Positions 1 through 6,407 are shown, numbered from the stretch's first letter. The stretch: DNA of 8,086 bases from JACQBY01 sp041486115 (GCA_041486115.1 JBGPKT010000106.1:1-8086); one strand, 5' to 3'. The notes: generated by a model not told the origin, from the letters alone. Numbers and translations are program-made.

Positions 1-52
1 AAAAATGCAAATTTTGCCGGACATTCGCGTAATCGTTCAGTCAATGGTTCTC

Positions 53-168
53 AAGCACCTGGAATGCCCTTCTCTCCGACAGCTCCGAAGTTTACCACCT
101 ATTCTAATCACGGTACTGAAGGGTAACCAAACTTCGAAGAGTCTCCTTTCAGGGCACACCAGGCACTT
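53..168. repeat. Imperfect nested inverted repeat of unknown nature
   Basis: The outer arms are 53-70 and 151-168, which pair at 14 of 18 positions. The inner arms, CGAAGTTT (86-93) and AAACTTCG (129-136), pair at 8 of 8. The two sets share nearly the same centre (coordinate sums 221 and 222), with almost equal internal gaps of 15 and 14 bases, so a single long stem-loop or cruciform is the simple reading. It could be a structured RNA, a small palindromic mobile element or its remnant, or an old regulatory region. It matches no family I recognise. It ends 55 bases before the -35 box of the next gene. No U-run follows either arm, so it is not a classical terminator. Apart from this element and the promoter at 224-252, I see nothing convincing in bases 1-300. 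Confidence 0.5.
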
Positions 169-223
169 TCGCATAAATGTCTCCCCTGTTCACTGAAGGG
201 TTACAATAGAGGGAGCAATTAAA

Positions 224-252
224 TTGCATTTTCGTTCTTTTTGGAATATAAT
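224..252 (+). promoter_or_regulatory. Sigma70-type promoter for the 301-651 gene
   Basis: TTGCAT (224-229) and a perfect TATAAT (247-252) are separated by exactly 17 bases. Transcription would begin near 259, leaving a leader of about 40 bases before the ATG at 301. It is the best-matched promoter in the window for a plus-strand gene. Prediction is from consensus only. Confidence 0.6.
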
Positions 253-300
253 TTTTTGAACTTGCAATATTGATCGTTTACTCTCTAGGTCCGAAGAAAG

Positions 301-651
301 ATGAAAATTTTAGAAACGAAACGGGAAGGCAAGCAGGCGGGCGCCAAAACAGTTGTTTATGAATGCCGTTTTGGCCATATTTATGGTTGGACTTTTTATT
401 CAAAAGAGGAAGAAGACTCCTTTCGTTTGGTAAGAGAAGATGAGGCTCTTGACTGTCCCACCTGTGAATTGACCCAGCTTGAAGCGGGGGTCGTTTCCCT
501 GCAAAAACGGCTGGTTCAATTATCGGAACAGACGCTTAAAATCAGGAAAAGCGACCGTCGAAAAAAGAGTCTGCCGATTTCATTTTCCGACCGGCGGGGG
601 GGGAGCCGTAGAAAAACAGACCGAAGAGGTACGAGTAAGCCCGCATCTTAA
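301..651 (+). CDS. Small protein with possible zinc ligands and arginine-rich tail, function unknown
   Basis: This 116-residue protein is not one I recognise. The N-terminal part has C22-x3-H26 in the segment YECRFGH and C52-x2-C55 in DCPTC. These four residues could bind one zinc ion, as in a zinc ribbon or knuckle. Residues 57-82 look like an amphipathic helix. The tail (84-110) has repeated Arg pairs in SDRRKK, SDRRGGSRRK and TDRRG. Similar Asp/Glu-Arg-Arg repeats occur beside PilZ and signalling domains, but no such domain is present here. There is no signal peptide or membrane segment, so it should be cytoplasmic, and the basic tail could bind nucleic acid (inference). The start is ATG behind a purine-rich stretch (GAAGAAAG) and a strong promoter at 224-252. 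A G8 run at 596-603 lies inside the tail; Arg pairs occur in frame on both sides of it, so the frame looks right. It converges on the next gene with 8 bases between stops. Confidence 0.75.
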   Translation: MKILETKREGKQAGAKTVVYECRFGHIYGWTFYSKEEEDSFRLVREDEALDCPTCELTQLEAGVVSLQKRLVQLSEQTLKIRKSDRRKKSLPISFSDRRGGSRRKTDRRGTSKPAS

Positions 652-659
652 CCCCCCGG

Positions 660-1256
660 CTACTTCTTTCCTGGCAACGTCCGATTAAATAAGGTTTTTT
701 GCCCTATGTAGGCGGTTTCAAAATGGTTGTTCCAGATGTATTCCGCCAGAACATACCGTCCGTAAGTTTTTTCCTTGACCCTGGGGTTCGTTAACCGTTC
801 TCCCCTGGCCCATTTGATGTCTTTAAAAACCAGGATGCTCCCTCTGACATAATCTCCGCTTCCGTTGGGCGGAATCCCCAGTTTCTCCAGCCCATTCCCT
901 TTTCTCTCTTCGGCAAGATAATGGATCAAACTTTCAATCTGTTTTAAGGAAGCCCCATGTGGAATCAGAAGATGATTTTGTCCCGAGCTGTTATGAAAAA
1001 CCACTTTAAAGGAGGGGGGATGAAAAATCTTTTCGCAGGGGGTGCCGCCGCATGGGGAGGAGGTACGACCATTTTTCTCGAGAGGGCGGGTGGTTCCGGG
1101 GACATTGGCGGCCTCCGGATTCGTGATCTGGAAGTCTCCGATAGCAGGAGAGGTCCCCGGGGCGGAAATGGAGAGTTCTTCGTCGCCGGCAGTAGAAGAA
1201 TAAGAGAATCCGGTTATCGAAACAATAAAAATGATTAAAAAAATAAGAGGCTTCAA
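660..1256 (-). CDS. Exported protein of unknown function, TTG start
   Basis: The protein has 198 residues and a clear Sec signal peptide: one Lys, then a hydrophobic core (residues 3-17) and a likely cleavage after S21-T-A23. The mature part begins with a Ser/Pro/Gly-rich stretch (about 24-65). A CGGTPC loop follows (C69, C74), which could form a disulfide once exported. The C-terminal domain (about 80-192) is globular, with a helix near 103-118 and strands near 138-148 and 167-185. There is no lipobox and no second membrane segment, so a periplasmic or secreted location is inferred. No family is recognised. The start is TTG: an in-frame stop lies seven codons upstream, there is no in-frame ATG before the signal peptide, and GGAAA (1263-1267) is placed 6 bases before the TTG. 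A minus-strand promoter candidate lies at 1314-1342. Confidence 0.75.
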   Translation of the reverse strand: MKPLIFLIIFIVSITGFSYSSTAGDEELSISAPGTSPAIGDFQITNPEAANVPGTTRPLEKNGRTSSPCGGTPCEKIFHPPSFKVVFHNSSGQNHLLIPHGASLKQIESLIHYLAEERKGNGLEKLGIPPNGSGDYVRGSILVFKDIKWARGERLTNPRVKEKTYGRYVLAEYIWNNHFETAYIGQKTLFNRTLPGKK

Positions 1257-1313
1257 TAAGAATTTCCATTTCGGTTATTAGAAGCTAATAAGAAAAAAGC
1301 AAGGGTTTTTTAA

Positions 1314-1342
1314 AATATATCAGATGATTTTTTTTTATACAA
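1314..1342 (-). promoter_or_regulatory. Sigma70-type promoter for the exported protein gene
   Basis: On the minus strand TTGTAT (1342-1337) and TATATT (1319-1314, five of six consensus bases) are 17 bases apart. The predicted start near 1307 gives a leader of about 50 bases before the TTG codon at 1256. A weaker pair, TTGCTT (1302-1297) and TAATAA (1280-1275) at 16 bases, lies further downstream. Confidence 0.45.
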
Positions 1343-1360
1343 GGTTGATCTATTTAATTT

Positions 1361-1389
1361 TTGATTTTTTTATTCCAATGTGTTAGTTT
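1361..1389 (+). promoter_or_regulatory. Extended -10 promoter candidate for the TPR protein gene
   Basis: TTGATT (1361-1366) and TAGTTT (1384-1389) are 17 bases apart, and TGT directly before the -10 box makes it an extended -10. Transcription would begin near 1396, only about 17 bases before the ATG. The start is preceded by a strong AAGGAG (1400-1405) at 7 bases. The surrounding DNA is very T-rich, so chance matches are possible. Confidence 0.35.
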
Positions 1390-1412
1390 ACCACATTTTA
1401 AGGAGACCCTAA

Positions 1413-2174
1413 ATGCCATACCGAAAACGGATTCAGATTAAAAAAGAACTTGAGCCGGTTCAAATTGAAACCCTTTTTGAAAAGGTTTTGAATACGATTG
1501 CCGAAAGAAAAACCCCCCTGTTGATTTTAGGGGGAGGGATTTTATTGTTTACCATTGCTTTTTATAGCTACATCTATATTTCCGGACAATCCGAAAAAAA
1601 AGCAGAGGATATGGCGTTCGCCGCTTATTCTGAGTATTCGAAGAGGAACCGCGTCAGCGGGGCCGAACAGGAGAAGCAGATCAAGCTCGCTATCGACCTC
1701 TACCAAAAAGTGATTTCCGCCTATCCTAAAACCAAAACAGCTTCCGTGGCCTCTTTTTATACAGGCAATGCGTATGTGGATATCAAAGATTATGACAGGG
1801 GGATAGAGTCTTACAAAAAAGCATTGAGCTCCGTATCTATCGATGAAGCGCTGCGGGGAATGATTCACCTGCGGATGGGATATGTATATTTAAACAAAAA
1901 CGAAAAAGAACTGGCTTTAAAAGAATTCGGGGAAGTTGAGAAAAGCAAAGCTCCCCAAAACCAGGATTTTGCATCTTTTGAAATCGCCCGGATTTATGAA
2001 GATCAGGGGAAAAAAACGGAAGCGCTCAATCAATATGAGTCTCTGGTTAAAAACTACCCCTCTTCCCCCCTGGCGGCTGATGCTTCAGCAAGAGTGGCCT
2101 CGATAAAAGGACCTGCCTCTCCGGCGCCTGCGGTGGCCGCCACGCCCGGCACCTCTCCCTCTAAAAAGAAGTAA
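1413..2174 (+). CDS. Membrane-anchored TPR protein (YfgM-like architecture)
   Basis: This 253-residue protein has a short basic cytoplasmic N-terminus (about 1-33), one transmembrane helix (about 35-57, a G/L/I-rich core followed by aromatic residues) and a large extracytoplasmic helical domain. The positive-inside rule predicts N-in, C-out. Tetratricopeptide-type helix pairs can be seen at about 88-105, 113-139 (GNAYVDIKDYDRGIESYKKAL region, with the typical G-Y-A/S pattern), 151-176 and 187-216. The tail (232-250) is Ala/Pro/Ser-rich and ends in three Lys. The layout of one N-terminal anchor plus TPRs matches the YfgM/TPR_21 group, whose E. coli member contacts SecYEG and the periplasmic chaperone network. 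That role is not proven here, and other anchored TPR scaffolds look alike. It does not sit in the hisS-yfgM-bamB setting known from E. coli. A strong AAGGAG at 7-base spacing supports the ATG. The stop is 5 bases from that of the convergent transglycosylase gene. Confidence 0.85.
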   Translation: MPYRKRIQIKKELEPVQIETLFEKVLNTIAERKTPLLILGGGILLFTIAFYSYIYISGQSEKKAEDMAFAAYSEYSKRNRVSGAEQEKQIKLAIDLYQKVISAYPKTKTASVASFYTGNAYVDIKDYDRGIESYKKALSSVSIDEALRGMIHLRMGYVYLNKNEKELALKEFGEVEKSKAPQNQDFASFEIARIYEDQGKKTEALNQYESLVKNYPSSPLAADASARVASIKGPASPAPAVAATPGTSPSKKK

Positions 2175-2179
2175 AAAGC

Positions 2180-3844
2180 TTAGCTCAGCCTGGTGTTTTG
2201 TTTCGGAATCCTCAGGCGGGAGCCTGTTTTGATCTCCCGATCCTGAATATGATTGAGTTTTACGATGGAAGCGATTTTAACGTCGTATTTTTTAGAGATA
2301 TGATAAAGGGTGTCCCCCTTTTTGACCCGGTAAAACACGACACGATGTCCCCGCTGGCATGCGGGACAGGGCCGGGAAGAAGCCCCGAGTTTAAGGGGAG
2401 ATTTCGGAGGCCCGATCGTTGTGCTTTCACCCGTCTGGTTCGCTTTTCCCAGGGGGATAATCAAGACCTGTCCTCTTCTGAGCTTATCGGTTGGGCCCAG
2501 ACTATTGGAATCCGCCAAGTCTTGAAGAGGAACTCCAAACCGTTTTGAAATGCTCGAAAGGGTTTCACCTCTTTTGACTCTATGTTTTTGTTTTAAAACT
2601 TTGGTGACCTCAAAAACTTTTTTAAAATTTTCATCAAAAAGAACCTTAGTCCCTTCAGGGATTCGAAGCGGATAATTCGGGTAGAGGGGAGGGGTCATTC
2701 CTTTTCTGAGTTCAGGATTAAGCTCCTTGATCGTCTCATAGGATGCGTGAACGACCCTGGCGAGCACTCTCAAATCGGTCGGCCGGTCGATTAAGACGGT
2801 ATCAAACTTTAAAGGCTCTAAATATTCTAAAGAAAACCCGTATTTTTCAGGGTTTTTCGCAATAATGGTGGCCGCCATAAACTGGGGGACATAATTTTTT
2901 GTCTCGGGTCTGATATAACGGGTCGAAGAAAGGTCCCAGAAGTCTTCGGCTTTCGTTTTGGCCATGGCTCTCATGACTTTTCCTTCGCCGGCGTTATAAG
3001 AGGCCAGAGCGAGCGGCCAGGATCCAAATATCGAATAAAGGTCTTTTAGATACTTTGCGGCGGCGTAGGTCGATTTAATCGGATCCCGTCTTTCATCTAT
3101 CCATCGGTCGACTCTCAATCCATATTTTTTTGCTGTCGGTTTCATGAACTGCCATGCCCCTGCCGCTTTTGATCTGGAATAGGCGTGAGGGTTAAATCCG
3201 CTTTCAATAAGAGCCAAAAAAACCAGGTCTTCGGGTAGATCAAAACTTTTAAAAACCTCTTTCATCACCGGAAGATAGCGTCCCGACCGGGAGAGCCATA
3301 TTTCAAAATGGGGGCGGTTGCGATTCTGATAGTAACTGATATAGCCTTCGACCGTTTGATTTCTCACAATAGGAACATCATAACCCGGTTCTTCACCATC
3401 TTTTTCATCGGTATCCTCTTCAACGTCAGTCTCTTCCAGAGGAGGGAGCTCCTGATTGATTTGTGACGGGGAATCTCCGGAAGGCGATGATAAAAGGGGG
3501 ACCGGTGCCGATATTAAAGGGTCTTTTTCTTTTTTAACGGGGGTATCTTCACTCGTTAACAGAGGGTTTTTTGCCTGGTCCTGTTTCCCAAGAGCAGGAC
3601 GGCTGGAAGTTTCCACCCCTTTGTCAGCGGGTTTAATAACCTTATTATTACTGGCTTGCTTCGTCTCATTTAAATTTGGTTTAAAGGCTTGACCGATGGA
3701 GGCTTCAGCGTTTGTCGCGGGTCGGACTTGATTTTCAGAAGCAAGGCTGGCAGGGCTAATGAGCGCTGTTTTATGAGTTGCACAGCCCCAGGCCAAACCG
3801 AGAAAAAGAAAGGAAAGTACGGTAAACGTTTTTCTTAAAATCAT
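2180..3844 (-). CDS. MltD-type membrane-bound lytic murein transglycosylase with LysM domains
   Basis: This 554-residue lipoprotein would cleave the MurNAc-GlcNAc bond of peptidoglycan, leaving 1,6-anhydro ends, in the periplasm. The signal peptide ends in LAWGC, with C21 as the likely lipidated residue (Trp at -2 is slightly unusual). A disordered linker follows, acidic at about 132-154. The SLT (GH23) domain spans about 165-335, with catalytic E214 in ALIESGFNP and the family motifs AAGAWQFM (227-234) and ALASYNAGEG (279-288). Residues about 348-397 form the degenerate LysM-like segment typical of MltD (DRPTDLRVLARVVHAS). Two full LysM domains lie at 421-464 and 504-547 and should hold the enzyme on glycan strands. 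Between them is CPACQRGH (C493, C496, H500), which is not part of LysM. ATG has AAGGA six bases upstream. A near-consensus promoter and possible operator lie at 3871-3924. Confidence 0.95.
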   Translation of the reverse strand: MILRKTFTVLSFLFLGLAWGCATHKTALISPASLASENQVRPATNAEASIGQAFKPNLNETKQASNNKVIKPADKGVETSSRPALGKQDQAKNPLLTSEDTPVKKEKDPLISAPVPLLSSPSGDSPSQINQELPPLEETDVEEDTDEKDGEEPGYDVPIVRNQTVEGYISYYQNRNRPHFEIWLSRSGRYLPVMKEVFKSFDLPEDLVFLALIESGFNPHAYSRSKAAGAWQFMKPTAKKYGLRVDRWIDERRDPIKSTYAAAKYLKDLYSIFGSWPLALASYNAGEGKVMRAMAKTKAEDFWDLSSTRYIRPETKNYVPQFMAATIIAKNPEKYGFSLEYLEPLKFDTVLIDRPTDLRVLARVVHASYETIKELNPELRKGMTPPLYPNYPLRIPEGTKVLFDENFKKVFEVTKVLKQKHRVKRGETLSSISKRFGVPLQDLADSNSLGPTDKLRRGQVLIIPLGKANQTGESTTIGPPKSPLKLGASSRPCPACQRGHRVVFYRVKKGDTLYHISKKYDVKIASIVKLNHIQDREIKTGSRLRIPKQNTRLS

Positions 3845-3870
3845 GCATTGTCCTTGGTTGTTAAAATAAC

Positions 3871-3900
3871 CTACAGTGATTTACGTAATCGTCTACAGTG
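3871..3900. promoter_or_regulatory. Possible operator: CTACAGTG direct repeats around TTACGTAA
   Basis: CTACAGTG occurs at 3871-3878 and again at 3893-3900, with centres 22 bases apart (about two helical turns). Between them lies the 8-base palindrome TTACGTAA (3881-3888). The second copy overlaps the -10 box of the predicted mltD promoter (3897-3902), and the palindrome covers the expected start site near 3890. This is where a repressor or start-site regulator would bind. The regulator is unknown. Confidence 0.4.
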
Positions 3901-3924
3901 TATCTTTTTATTTCTAACTGTCAA
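3897..3924 (-). promoter_or_regulatory. Near-consensus promoter for the MltD-type gene
   Basis: On the minus strand a perfect TTGACA (3924-3919) is followed after 16 bases by TACACT (3902-3897, four of six consensus bases). Transcription would begin near 3890, giving a leader of about 45 bases. The strong -35 box and weaker -10 box, with repeats overlapping the latter, suggest a promoter under control. Confidence 0.55.
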
Positions 3925-3987
3925 GTTTAAACTGAATTTGATAAGATAAAAAAATCATAAAATCGTTGAATTTAGAAAGGATTATTC

Positions 3988-5403
3988 ATGCGCCGACATC
4001 CCCATTTTCTTTTTTCGTTTTCGGTACTTTGTTTAGCGCCATTGTTTTTATTTATCCTGGGCTATCCGGCCAGCAGATGTGCCGGGGCCGATCTCCCCGC
4101 GGAAGCCGGGAATGTCAATAGGTCCATCATTCCGGTCTTTGGACCGACCGATTCACAGGTCGAAGGAAAGACGCTGACCCTGCAGGAGGCCGTTGAGTTT
4201 GCGTTGCGCCAAAACGCGAATTTGAAGCAATCGTTAAAAATTTACGAGGCTTCCAACGCTAAAATAGGCGAAGTCCAATCAGGATTTTACCCTCAGCTCG
4301 AGGCCGATTTAACTTATACCCGGGCGACCGCGAATTTTGCTCCACAGCCCGGACTGGCTCTTCCCGGGGGATCCGGCGGAGAAAGCAACACGTCTTATCC
4401 TAACTACAATGCCTCCTTGAATTTCAAACAGCTTCTTTTTGATTTTGGGAAACTTCATTCACAGGTACAATCCACAAGGATGGCGTCGGAATCTGCCGGC
4501 GTTGATCGAAAATCGACGGCCGACGCCTTAATTTTAAATGTCAAACAGGCTTATTATGGGCTTCTTGAAAACCTGAAGATTCAGGAAGTCAATGAAGAGA
4601 CCGTCCATCAAATGGAAAAGCATCTGGAGCAGGCCGAAGGATTCTTTAAGGCGGGAACCAAACCGAAGTTTGATGTGACAAAAGCCAGGGTTGATTTAAC
4701 CAGCGCGAGATTAAACCTGATCCGGGCGAAAAACAAAGTCCAGGTTGCCAGGATCACCTTAAATAATGCCATGGGAATGCCGGTCGATTTCAGGGTTGAA
4801 CCCAAAGATCCTCTGGTATTTAAGAAAGAAGAGATAACCGTTGAAACCGCGCAAAAATTGGCCGTTGAGAACCGCCCGGAACTTCTTTCTTTACGGTTAA
4901 AGAAACATTCGGCCCTTTATTCGCTCCAATATTCAAAGCGGCAATTTTATCCGACGTTAACGGCGAGCGGAGGGTATCAGTACCGCAACGATGATTTCCC
5001 CCTGATCAATAACTGGAATGTCGGGGCAACTTTAGCTTTCCCCTTTTTTAACGGTTTTCAAACCACGAAACAGGCAGATGAAGCACAGGCCAATGTCGAG
5101 GCTCTTTCGGCCCAGGAAGAGGTTCAGGTGCAGAACGTCCTATTGGAAGTTCAGCAGGACTACCTTAACCTGACCGCCGCAGAGGAGCAGATCGCCACCA
5201 GCGAGCTTATCGTCAAACAGGCGGAAGAGAATTTAAATCTGGCCGAAGGTCGTTATAAAGCGGGGGTAGGAACGGCGTTGGAAACAACCGATGCCGAAGT
5301 ATTGCTTTCGAACGCAAAAACCAGCCTGGTTCAGTCATTGTTTGATTATAATGTGGCGCAGGCTCAGCTGGAAAAGGCCATAGGAAAGATTGTTAAAGAT
5401 TAG
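3988..5403 (+). CDS. TolC-family outer-membrane efflux protein
   Basis: This 471-residue protein has the usual TolC-family length. Trimers form a beta-barrel in the outer membrane and a long alpha-helical tunnel through the periplasm, serving RND, ABC or MFS export systems. The signal peptide (1-34) probably ends at A32-G-A34. C31 is not in a lipobox, so this is not a lipidated CusC/OprM type. Two OEP repeats are visible: about 63-262, starting LTLQEAVEFALRQN and containing GFYPQLEADLTYT, and about 284-468, containing QFYPTLTASGGYQY and ending in LFDYNVAQAQLEKAIG. The two Y-P-x-L strand-turn motifs mark the internal duplication. The long helices are rich in Ala, Gln and Glu. AAAGGA sits six bases before the ATG. 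No periplasmic adaptor or pump gene is next to it in this window, so its partner cannot be named. Its last 11 bases overlap the convergent LipM-type gene. Confidence 0.93.
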   Translation: MRRHPHFLFSFSVLCLAPLFLFILGYPASRCAGADLPAEAGNVNRSIIPVFGPTDSQVEGKTLTLQEAVEFALRQNANLKQSLKIYEASNAKIGEVQSGFYPQLEADLTYTRATANFAPQPGLALPGGSGGESNTSYPNYNASLNFKQLLFDFGKLHSQVQSTRMASESAGVDRKSTADALILNVKQAYYGLLENLKIQEVNEETVHQMEKHLEQAEGFFKAGTKPKFDVTKARVDLTSARLNLIRAKNKVQVARITLNNAMGMPVDFRVEPKDPLVFKKEEITVETAQKLAVENRPELLSLRLKKHSALYSLQYSKRQFYPTLTASGGYQYRNDDFPLINNWNVGATLAFPFFNGFQTTKQADEAQANVEALSAQEEVQVQNVLLEVQQDYLNLTAAEEQIATSELIVKQAEENLNLAEGRYKAGVGTALETTDAEVLLSNAKTSLVQSLFDYNVAQAQLEKAIGKIVKD

Positions 5404-6259
5404 AGGCGGTTTTTCTATTCATATTCCAGTCCGTTGTGCTGTATTTTTGACAGACCAGTTTTTTACAGGTTTCGATCTCCCGATCTGAGGGTTCCCCTTT
5501 TTCAAAGGAGACTCCCCAGGCCTCTTCAAATCCGGCCGCTAATATCGCTTCCAGTCCGTCCAGAGGAATCTCCTTTTTTAAAAAGTCAAAAATCCCGACA
5601 AAATCGCGGTCATCTTCAGGGCGAAGTTGAAAAAACTGATCAAATGCTTCAACCCGGTGATGTAATAAAATGGACCCCTGCTGTATAAAGCCATTCTTAA
5701 ACCGTTTTTGAGCGCTTCCGATCACTTTTTTCTCTTCAATCATCGGCTCAAACCACGAAGGGGATGAAAAACAGAGCGGGTTTAAGCGGATGGATCCCCC
5801 CTTTTGTTTAAGTCCGGGTTCCCTTTGTTTATCCGTCCCGGCATAAAGCTTCAGAGGGATATTTAGTTTTTGAAGTCCGGCCTGAAACCCGAGGGCTATT
5901 TGATGATAGGTCCCCCTGACATTATTTGGAAAAACGGGGAAGGTTAATCCGCTTGGCGCCGAAAAGCTATAGGTTAACTCAATATGGTGGAAAATACCTT
6001 TCCCTCCGGTCATTCTTCTCACCCAGGGTATATTTTTAGTTTTCATCAGAGCGAGGTTAAGATCAGTGCGGGGATTTTGAAAATATCCGATCGATATCGA
6101 AGGGGATGCCCAGGTGTAAAACCGGAGGGTTGGGGGCGAGTGGCCGGCGCTGACTTCTTTAAAAATCGTCTCATCCAGAGCCATGTTCCAAAAAGGATCT
6201 TCGGCCTTTGAAGAGATGAGCCGGAAAGGGTTGTTTTGGCTAATAGGTCTTGACTTCAT
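5393..6259 (-). CDS. lipM: LipM-like octanoyltransferase / lipoate-protein ligase family protein
   Basis: This 288-residue cytoplasmic enzyme belongs to the biotin/lipoate ligase-like fold (BPL_LplA_LipB). The opening FRLISS..DPFWNMALDE (12-30), the acyl-binding loop RRMTGGKGIFHHIELTYSF (81-99) and the segment C163-FSSPSWFE..KK-VIGSAQKR (about 163-186) followed by GSILLHH (195-201) place it. A Cys in this position with K178 before V-I-G-S-A-Q is the pattern of LipM, which moves octanoate from acyl-ACP to GcvH through a Cys thioester. LplA ligases lack that Cys and carry an additional C-terminal domain, which is absent here. LipM assignment is therefore favoured over LplA, though LipL amidotransferase is a near relative. 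The ATG at 6259 is the only start after an in-frame stop; its ribosome site is weak. No lipA, gcv or pdh gene is adjacent. The gene ends inside the tail of the convergent tolC-like gene. Confidence 0.78.
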   Translation of the reverse strand: MKSRPISQNNPFRLISSKAEDPFWNMALDETIFKEVSAGHSPPTLRFYTWASPSISIGYFQNPRTDLNLALMKTKNIPWVRRMTGGKGIFHHIELTYSFSAPSGLTFPVFPNNVRGTYHQIALGFQAGLQKLNIPLKLYAGTDKQREPGLKQKGGSIRLNPLCFSSPSWFEPMIEEKKVIGSAQKRFKNGFIQQGSILLHHRVEAFDQFFQLRPEDDRDFVGIFDFLKKEIPLDGLEAILAAGFEEAWGVSFEKGEPSDREIETCKKLVCQKYSTTDWNMNRKTASNL

Positions 6260-6355
6260 ACATCGACTCTGGCATCATTACCGACTTCTACTCTTGTTTA
6301 ACAGCTGGAGCGGTTTCACCCGCGATTTCTTTATTTATCAAAGCTTGAAATGGAT

Positions 6356-6385
6356 TTGATTCTAACACTTAGGTGGTTGTAATAT
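6356..6385 (+). promoter_or_regulatory. Weak promoter candidate for the aminotransferase-serA unit
   Basis: TTGATT (6356-6361) and TAATAT (6380-6385) are 18 bases apart. TATAAC at 6383-6388 is an overlapping alternative -10 box, whose properly spaced -35 would be the poor TTCTAA at 6360-6365. A strong AAGGAG follows at 6395-6400, seven bases before the ATG. I see no riboswitch or other clear leader structure in the 148-base gap 6260-6407. Confidence 0.3.
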
Positions 6386-6407
6386 AACATAAATAAGGAG
6401 TTTCCTC

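Noticed and set aside
5..196. Plus-strand 63-codon open frame
   Set aside because: No ribosome site, no recognisable motif, and it runs across both arms of the inverted repeat; frames of this length arise easily by chance.
181..215. CTCCC/GGGAG and CCCT/AGGG arms as a possible terminator
   Set aside because: The arms are only 4-5 bases, the loops are poor and no U-run follows.
1011..1063. Four G-runs that might form a G-quadruplex
   Set aside because: Loops between the runs are long and uneven, and the runs are explained by codons of the minus-strand gene.
957..1238. Gly-rich plus-strand frame opposite the exported protein gene
   Set aside because: It is a shadow of the minus-strand gene, which has a signal peptide, a ribosome site and a promoter; the Gly runs mirror Pro/Ser codons.
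2172..2200. AGCT-rich dyad between the convergent TPR and transglycosylase genes as a shared terminator
   Set aside because: The two AGCT units are separated by one base and cannot fold into a stable stem.
4075..4083. Possible lipobox at C31 of the TolC-family protein
   Set aside because: Arg precedes the Cys, which does not fit a lipobox; an A-G-A signal peptidase I site follows directly.
6396..6406. AGGA-GTT-TCCT hairpin covering the aminotransferase ribosome site
   Set aside because: A four-base stem with a three-base loop is too weak to hide the site; probably chance.
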